A stretch of DNA of 64,000 nt, taken from contig NZ_JADQDP010000003.1 in the NCBI RefSeq assembly GCF_015694735.1, forward strand, positions 248,001 through 312,000, written 5' to 3'. Below are positions 57,565-64,000 of the stretch, in pieces. The notes under the pieces are model-generated. The model was not told where the DNA came from, ran no database searches, and saw only the letters and a program-made list of their open reading frames with translations. Both the position numbers and the translations under genes were made by a program. Numbering within the stretch: the stretch's first letter is position 1; every line of letters begins with the position of its first letter. The DNA comes from Hymenobacter properus. GTDB lineage: Bacteria; Bacteroidota; Bacteroidia; Cytophagales; Hymenobacteraceae.

Positions 57565-58860
57565 ATGCCTCTAAAACGCATTTCCGGCCTCTGCCTCCTG
57601 GGCTTGCTGCTTTGGGCCACCCTAGCGGCCACGGTGGCTCGCCGTCCCCAAGCCCCGCGTCCCGACTTTGCCGGCCTCTACCGCGACGTGGCCCGCCTCG
57701 ACGTGGACACCCGCCGCGAGGGCGACAGCCTGCGCGTCTACCTGCGCCTGCCCCCGCCCGCCCGCCTGGGCCCCGGCCACGCGCTGCGCCTCACGGCCTG
57801 GCCCAGCTACGAGGCGCGCGCGCCGCTGTGGCAAGACAGCGTGCCCCGCCGCCAGCAGCATCCCATCCCCTTCCCCGACGGCGTGCGCCTGAGCTTCTGC
57901 GTGGCCGCGTCGCGCCTGCCCGCGGGCACCGTGCTGCAAATCAGCACCGCCCCGCCCGATGCCAAGGAAGACTACCAGGAGCCCACTACCACGGCCTGGT
58001 TGCGCCTCACCGAAGCCGTGCTGGCCCGACCCTTCGTGCTCGTCGATTCGGTGGGCCAGCCCCTGCTGCGGCGCTACGTGCAGGCCGGCGAAACCTTCGG
58101 CGTGGACTGCTTCGGCCTGTACCAGCCCGTGCGCAGCAAGCGCTACGCCGTGACGCCCACCCCCGCCTTGCCGCCCATGACCAACCCGGCCGCCATGCCC
58201 GCCGGGCCGCGCACCTTGCCCGTACTCGACTCAGCTGCCTTCCGCCCCGGCCAGCCCCTGCGCTTCGCCGAGCCTGGCCTGTATGCTCTGCGCGTGGGCC
58301 CGCTGAACACCAAGCCGCCCGTGCTAGCCGTGCTGGTGGCGCCTAACCTTTACCCTGAGCTCACCACGGCCGCCGAGCTCATCGAGCCCCTGCGCTACCT
58401 CACAACCAGCCAGGAGCGCCAGAAACTCACCGACGCCCCCAACCCCAAGCGCGCCGTCGATAAGTTCTGGCTCGACATCGCCAAAGGTGACCAACAATTG
58501 GGCAAAGACCTGATTCGACGCTACTACAACCGCGTGATGGCGGCCAACGAATTATTTGCCGCCCACAAAGCCGGCTGGCTCACGGACCGGGGCCTGTTGT
58601 ACGTGGTGCTGGGGCCGCCGCCCAGCGTGCGGCGCCTGTCCGACGGCGAGGAGCGGTGGTACTATCCCGACGGTAACACCGACGGCGGCCCCATCACCTA
58701 CAGCTTCCGGCCGCGGCCGAGTACCTTTGCCCCTGATTATTACGAATTGGTGCGCCGACCCGAGTACGAACTGCCCTGGTATGCCGCCGTTGAAAAATGG
58801 AGAACCCCACCGACCGCCCTGACCGGCCCGAACGCCCCCAACGCCCTGCCCGCCCGGTAG
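57565..58860 (+). CDS. GWxTD domain-containing protein
   Basis: 431 residues with an N-terminal signal or anchor (GLCLLGLLLWATLAATVA). The central part is beta-rich, and the C-terminal GWxTD domain starts with KAGWLTDRGLLYVVLGPPPS (about 335-353). This module is found in Bacteroidota, Acidobacteria and others and its function is not established. It is followed by rlmB, whose start overlaps it by 64 bases, an arrangement I recall as common in Bacteroidota, suggesting coupled translation. Confidence 0.85.
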   Translation: MPLKRISGLCLLGLLLWATLAATVARRPQAPRPDFAGLYRDVARLDVDTRREGDSLRVYLRLPPPARLGPGHALRLTAWPSYEARAPLWQDSVPRRQQHPIPFPDGVRLSFCVAASRLPAGTVLQISTAPPDAKEDYQEPTTTAWLRLTEAVLARPFVLVDSVGQPLLRRYVQAGETFGVDCFGLYQPVRSKRYAVTPTPALPPMTNPAAMPAGPRTLPVLDSAAFRPGQPLRFAEPGLYALRVGPLNTKPPVLAVLVAPNLYPELTTAAELIEPLRYLTTSQERQKLTDAPNPKRAVDKFWLDIAKGDQQLGKDLIRRYYNRVMAANELFAAHKAGWLTDRGLLYVVLGPPPSVRRLSDGEERWYYPDGNTDGGPITYSFRPRPSTFAPDYYELVRRPEYELPWYAAVEKWRTPPTALTGPNAPNALPAR

Positions 58861-59858
58861 CCGGCCGCCGCTTCTACGACGGCGCCAACCGGCCCGTCAC
58901 GCCCAAGCAGTTCCGCCCCGACCGCCGGGCCGACGAGTTTGACGACCGCCCCGCCCGCCCCCGCGGTCGTGGCGGCTCCGATAACCGCGACGACTTTGGC
59001 GCTGACAACCGCCCCCCGCGCAACGACCGGGGCGAGAGCCGCCCGCCTTTCCGCGAGCGCCGCGAAGGCGGCACGGACCGGCCGCGCTACGAAAACCGCC
59101 AAGCCCAATCGTCCAGCATCGACATGCTGTTTGGCCTGCGCCCCATCCTGGAAGCGCTGAGCGCGGGCCGCACCCTGGAAAAGATTTTCCTGCTGCGCGG
59201 CACCAAAAACAGCCTCGTAACGGACATCTCCACCGCCGCCCGCGAGGCCGGTATTCAGGTACAGATGGTGCCCGTGGAGAAACTCGACAACCTGACGCGC
59301 AAAAACCACCAGGGCGCCGTGGCCTTCGTGTCGCCCATCGACTACGCACCGCTCGACAACATCGTGTCGGGGCTGTTTGAGGAAGGCAAGGTGCCCTTTC
59401 TGCTGCTGCTCGACCGCATCACCGACGTGCGCAACTTCGGCGCCATTGCTCGCACGGCCGAGTGCCTGGGAGTGCAGGCCATTGTGGTGCCCAGCCGCGG
59501 CGCCGCCCAAATCAACGGCGATGCGCTAAAAACGTCGGCCGGCGCACTCAACATACTACCGGTATGCCGCGAGATGAGCCTGCACGAAACCGTGCGCTTC
59601 CTCCAGCAGTCAGGCATCACGGTGGTAGCTTGTACTGAGAAAGCCGAAGAAGCCATTGGCTCGGCTGACGTTGACCTAAGCGGCCCCGTAGCCGTGCTCA
59701 TGGGCTCGGAAGAAGACGGCATCTCGCCCGACCTGCTGAACCTGGCCGACGTGAAGCTGAAGGTGCCCATGACCGGCCAGATTCAAAGCCTGAACGTGGG
59801 CGTGGCCGCTGGCATTATGCTGTTTGAGGTGGCCCGGCAGCGGGTGGCAGCGGAGTAG
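58797..59858 (+). CDS. rlmB: 23S rRNA (guanosine-2'-O-)-methyltransferase RlmB with Arg-rich N-terminal extension
   Basis: 353 residues. The first 100 residues are extremely Arg, Pro, Asp and Gly rich (RPDRPERPQRPARP, RPRGRGGSDNRDD), unlike E. coli RlmB. Then the L30e-like substrate domain (MLFGLRPILEALSAGRTLEK) and the SpoU/TrmH knot domain with RNFGAIARTAECLGVQAIVV, PVAVLMGSEEDGIS and QSLNVGVAAGIMLFE. It methylates G2251 of 23S rRNA in the E. coli numbering. Start overlap with the GWxTD gene is 64 bases; a later start near the L30e domain (about 59125) cannot be excluded. Confidence 0.88.
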   Translation: MENPTDRPDRPERPQRPARPVAGRRFYDGANRPVTPKQFRPDRRADEFDDRPARPRGRGGSDNRDDFGADNRPPRNDRGESRPPFRERREGGTDRPRYENRQAQSSSIDMLFGLRPILEALSAGRTLEKIFLLRGTKNSLVTDISTAAREAGIQVQMVPVEKLDNLTRKNHQGAVAFVSPIDYAPLDNIVSGLFEEGKVPFLLLLDRITDVRNFGAIARTAECLGVQAIVVPSRGAAQINGDALKTSAGALNILPVCREMSLHETVRFLQQSGITVVACTEKAEEAIGSADVDLSGPVAVLMGSEEDGISPDLLNLADVKLKVPMTGQIQSLNVGVAAGIMLFEVARQRVAAE

Positions 59859-59866
59859 AGCTCCGT

Positions 59867-60024
59867 CTGTCATTGCGAGCGCAGCGCGGCAATATGTCCT
59901 CTCGACCGCGACCAGCTCTGAGTTGTGAAAAAGCCCCGGCACTGCGTAGTGCCAGGGCTTTTTCGCTTAAGAATGTGTCTGGTTTTGACAGGACGGATTG
60001 CTTCGCTCCGCCTCGCAATGACAG
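59867..60024. repeat. GTCAT palindrome family element surrounding a terminator
   Basis: CTGTCATTGCGAG (59867-59879) and CTCGCAATGACAG (60012-60024) are perfect inverted ends; the arms diverge inward, with GCGCAGCGCGGCAAT and ATTGCTTCGCTCCGC partially paired. The inside holds the terminator at 59928-59965, so the element is a compound of palindrome ends with a terminator at its heart. Confidence 0.8.
59928..59965. terminator. bidirectional terminator between rlmB and manC
   Basis: Stem AAAAAGCCCCGGCACT / AGTGCCAGGGCTTTTT, one mismatch, T-runs on both sides. Confidence 0.8.
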
Positions 60025-60039
60025 ACAAAGCGCAGGCGC

Positions 60040-61122
60040 TTAGTTATACCCCGCGCCCTTCTTCGCCTTCACATCGGCCACAAAGTCCTTCACACGCTGC
60101 TCCTCGGTGCGCTTGCAGATGAGCAGCACGTTGTCGTACTCGGCCACGATGTAGTCTTCTAGGCCCTGCACCACAACCAAACGCTCCGAGGGCGTTTTGA
60201 TGACGCAGCCGGTGGTGTCGTAGAGTAGCACATCGCCGCTCACCATGTTGTTGTTTTCGTCGCGCTCGCCGATGCGGTGCAGCGAATCCCAGGTGCCCAC
60301 GTCGCTCCAGCCGAAGTCGGCGGGCAGCACATACACGTTGTCGGCTTTTTCCATCACACCGTAGTCGATGCTGATGTTACGGCAGCGCGAGTAGGCTTCG
60401 CTGATGAAATTCTCCTCCTCGGCGGTGCCGAGCTGGGCGGCTCCCTCTTCAAACACCTCGGAAATGTCGCTCAGGTACTGGTGGAAGGCGTTGATGATGA
60501 CATCGACCCGCCACACAAACAAGCCCGAATTCCAGAGGAAGTCGCCGCTTTCCACAAACATTTTCGCCAGCTCCAGATTGGGCTTCTCGGTGAAGGTTTT
60601 CACCTTGTGCAGCTCGCCGCCGGGCAGGCTCTGCTCGTCCATGTACTGGATGTAGCCGTAGCCGGTATCGGGCCGCGAGGGCTGAAGGCCGAGGGTGATA
60701 AGCACATCATGGGCCCGCGCGGCATCTACTGCCTTGCGGATGAGGCGGCGGAACTCATCCTCGCGCAGCACGGCGTGGTCGGCGGGCGTCACAATGATAG
60801 TGGCCTTAGGGTCGCGCTGGGCAATGCGGTAGCTGGCGTAGGCGATGCACGGGGCCGTGTTGCGCCCAATGGGCTCGCCCAGAATCTGGTCGGCGGGCAG
60901 GTCGGGCAAGTGTTCCTGCACCAGCTGGGTGTAGTCGCGGTTCGTGACGACGAACACGTTTTCGCGCGGACATACGCCTTCAAACCGGTCAACGGTGAGT
61001 TGCAACATGGAGCGGCCCACGCCCAGAACGTCGTGGAACTGCTTGGGGTGGTGGGTACGGCTGAAGGGCCAGAAGCGGCTGCCAATACCGCCAGCCATAA
61101 CAACGAGATAAGTGGAATTCAT
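60040..61122 (-). CDS. manC: mannose-1-phosphate guanylyltransferase
   Basis: 360 residues from the ATG at 61120-61122 (a longer frame to 61191 is not supported). Opening motif VVMAGGIGSRFWPFSRTHHPKQF is the nucleotide-binding signature of GDP-mannose pyrophosphorylases; ITPADHAV-type block TIIVTPADHAV and the VKTFTEKPNL (active-site Lys region) and FLWNSGLFVWR follow. It makes GDP-mannose from mannose-1-phosphate and GTP for glycan or LPS synthesis. It lacks the extra isomerase domain of bifunctional forms. A TACCTTTG box ends 5 bases from the start codon. KdsD lies upstream on the same strand, separated by a short palindrome. Confidence 0.92.
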   Translation of the reverse strand: MNSTYLVVMAGGIGSRFWPFSRTHHPKQFHDVLGVGRSMLQLTVDRFEGVCPRENVFVVTNRDYTQLVQEHLPDLPADQILGEPIGRNTAPCIAYASYRIAQRDPKATIIVTPADHAVLREDEFRRLIRKAVDAARAHDVLITLGLQPSRPDTGYGYIQYMDEQSLPGGELHKVKTFTEKPNLELAKMFVESGDFLWNSGLFVWRVDVIINAFHQYLSDISEVFEEGAAQLGTAEEENFISEAYSRCRNISIDYGVMEKADNVYVLPADFGWSDVGTWDSLHRIGERDENNNMVSGDVLLYDTTGCVIKTPSERLVVVQGLEDYIVAEYDNVLLICKRTEEQRVKDFVADVKAKKGAGYN

Positions 61123-61127
61123 TATAG

Positions 61128-61135
61128 CAAAGGTA
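61128..61135 (-). promoter_or_regulatory. -7 element of manC
   Basis: Reverse strand TACCTTTG, exact consensus, 5 bases before the ATG. Transcription would begin at or very near the start codon. Confidence 0.55.
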
Positions 61136-61184
61136 ACGCCGGAGCCGAACGTGGGCCGCGTCAGGCCACAGTCCACAAACCAAA

Positions 61185-61216
61185 ACGTCATGCTGAGCGC
61201 AGCCGAAGCATGACGT
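61185..61216. repeat. short GTCAT palindrome family element
   Basis: ACGTCATGCT and AGCATGACGT pair perfectly over 10 bases around GAGCGCAGCCGA, a core that also occurs in the 47896 element. Looks like a deletion product of a longer element. Confidence 0.75.
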
Positions 61217-61238
61217 CATTACTTAAGTCTGATTTCTC

Positions 61239-62249
61239 TTACACCAGCCCCTCGCGCAGCAAGTCGTGTAGGTGGATGAAGCCGGCAAACCCTCCGGCTT
61301 CCGTCACTACCAGTTGGGTGATGTTGCGCTGCTGCATGCGGGCCAGGGCTTCGGCCGCGAAGTCGTCGATGTCGATGGTGGCCGGGCGGGGCGTGAGGAT
61401 GTCGCGGGCCCGTAGGCTTTCCAGGTCGGAGAAGCTGCCCAGCATCCGGCGCAGGTCACCGTCGGTGATGATGCCGGCCAGGGCACCTTCGGTATTCAAC
61501 ACAGCAGTGGCGCCCAGGCGCTTGCCGGAGATTTCGAGCAGCACTTCTTTCAGGGGGGCGTCTTCTAGTACTTGGGGGCGCTGGTTTTGGCGGCTGAGGT
61601 CGCCCACTTTCAGGTAGAGGCGCTTGCCGAGGGTGCCGCCGGGGTGCAGGCGGGCAAAGTCGGCGGCGGTAAACTGCCGGCTTTCGAGCAGGCACACGGC
61701 CAGGGCGTCGCCCAAGGCCAGGGCGGCCGTGGTGCTGGTGGTGGGCGCCAGGTTGTTGGGGCAGGCCTCCTTGGTCACCGGGGCGTGCAGGATGTAAGTG
61801 GCCTGCTGGCCCAGGTAAGAATCGGCCCGGCTCACCAGCGCGGCTAGGGGCACGCCCTTGCGGCGCAGCAGCGGCACCAGCACCTTGATTTCGGGCGTAT
61901 CGCCGCTCTTGCTGATGGCGATGACAAAGTCTTCGGGCTGAATCATGCCCAGGTCGCCGTGGATGGCATCGGCGGCGTGCATGAACAGGGCAGGCGTGCC
62001 GGTGCTGTTGAGCGTGGCCACAATTTTGCCGGCCACGTGGGCGCTTTTGCCAATGCCCGTGACCACCACGCGGCCCTTCAGCTGCAGAATGGCTTGCACG
62101 CAGCGCTCAAAGTCGGGCGTGGCGGCCAGGGCGTTGGCTACGTCGTGCAGGGCGGCGGCTTCCTCGTGCAGCACCTGGCGGGCAATGCGCAGCACATCGG
62201 CCGAAGCGGCGCTGGTGGCGGAAGGGGCGGATTCGGGGAATGCGGACAT
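61239..62249 (-). CDS. kdsD: arabinose-5-phosphate isomerase (KdsD/KpsF family)
   Basis: 336 residues from the ATG at 62247-62249; the frame starts earlier at 62285 but those residues are not conserved. SIS domain with VVTGIGKSAHVAGKIVATLN, MHAADAIHGDLGMI, ISKSGDTPEI, PTTSTTAALALGDALAVCLL, then two CBS domains (about 210-330). It converts ribulose-5-phosphate to arabinose-5-phosphate, the first step towards Kdo for lipid A-core. Together with lpxH and manC, this gives three envelope-precursor genes in the window, though in separate units. Confidence 0.92.
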   Translation of the reverse strand: MSAFPESAPSATSAASADVLRIARQVLHEEAAALHDVANALAATPDFERCVQAILQLKGRVVVTGIGKSAHVAGKIVATLNSTGTPALFMHAADAIHGDLGMIQPEDFVIAISKSGDTPEIKVLVPLLRRKGVPLAALVSRADSYLGQQATYILHAPVTKEACPNNLAPTTSTTAALALGDALAVCLLESRQFTAADFARLHPGGTLGKRLYLKVGDLSRQNQRPQVLEDAPLKEVLLEISGKRLGATAVLNTEGALAGIITDGDLRRMLGSFSDLESLRARDILTPRPATIDIDDFAAEALARMQQRNITQLVVTEAGGFAGFIHLHDLLREGLV

Positions 62250-62574
62250 AGACAAAGCGGAGATGAGTTCGCAAAATTCGGGCACAGAAGCTTAGCCGTG
62301 GCTGACCCGGCTGCTACGCAGGCGCTGGCATGGAAAGCAGATAATTGAACAAACGTTTTCACGCACCTAATACTTGACGATTCGCGGCGCTTTTCAAAAC
62401 CTTCTGTTCGTCTGGCATTTGCTTTTTTTGGAGCCGACTGAGCTGGGTTTGGGGTTATGAAATTGTTGCTTCTGATTCAAGAAAAACACCATTTTTCACG
62501 ATAAAAACCAATCGGCTTGCTTATCTTCGTTAAGAACCGCGCTTCCCCACGCCTCTCATCTGAGTTTACAAGCT
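62250..62574 (+). promoter_or_regulatory. intergenic region with recQ promoter
   Basis: No gene. TATCTTCG at 62522-62529 is one base from the -7 consensus and gives a leader of about 40 bases before recQ. The middle (62340-62510) is AT-rich. The start of the divergent kdsD lies at the left edge. Confidence 0.45.

Positions 62575-64000
<1,426 letters not shown>

Overview
The window reads as a chromosomal segment of a GC-rich Bacteroidota of the order Cytophagales, most like Hymenobacter. Evidence: type IX secretion (T9SS) C-terminal sorting domains on several secreted proteins, a gliding lipoprotein GldH and a GldM-like protein, the RicT-GldH and BirA/RsfS-FtsH-LUD gene orders, Bacteroidota-type -7 promoter boxes (TAnnTTTG), and start codons mostly lacking a Shine-Dalgarno. 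Genus assignment is inference; no rRNA is present.

Layout. 1-4.2 kb: a partial YceI gene behind a palindromic operator-like site, then two paralogous secreted M43 metalloproteases, each with its own terminator. 4.2-8.3 kb: a very large envelope protein joining a calcineurin-like phosphoesterase, a middle region with kinase-like motifs and a C-terminal outer-membrane barrel. 8.5-11 kb: an HD-domain protein with a Pycsar-effector-type membrane module, tRNA-Arg(CCT) and an orphan GldM-like protein. 11-13.4 kb: a GH92 mannosidase. 14.3-17.5 kb: a compact set of outer-membrane barrel, small PstS-like periplasmic protein and a sensor kinase whose phospho-acceptor histidine is replaced by aspartate. 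17.5-23 kb: accessory region with gene remnants, an AT-rich orphan gene, DinB, CPBP protease, nitronate monooxygenase, AraC regulator and SnoaL-like protein, plus a tetranucleotide microsatellite. 23-25.3 kb: a long non-coding stretch and a GH43 enzyme.

25.5-32.6 kb: an exported Lys/Ser-rich protein and a 2063-residue alpha-2-macroglobulin carrying an in-frame repeat insertion. 32.7-40.8 kb: outer-membrane barrel, DinB, an unknown secreted protein, a disordered protein, CspA, the ricT-gldH pair and an M57-like lipoprotein. 40.9-48 kb: a T9SS subtilase, two beta-propeller proteins, a zinc alcohol dehydrogenase and LpxH. 48-52.3 kb: LUD protein, FtsH, RsfS and divergent BirA. 52.6-64 kb: a cupredoxin, a DUF2723 membrane glycosyltransferase, a lipoprotein, GWxTD protein overlapping RlmB, ManC, KdsD and the 5' part of recQ.

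Shared themes are cell-surface and secretion biology (T9SS cargo, Gld proteins, barrels, LPS precursor enzymes) and a family of intergenic palindromes with GTCAT/ATGAC ends, found at eight places, mostly at gene ends. The strongest candidates for something undescribed are the phosphoesterase/kinase-like/barrel fusion, the barrel/PstS-like/His-less-kinase set, the HD-PycTM protein without a neighbouring cyclase, and the palindrome families, one of which has entered a conserved coding sequence.
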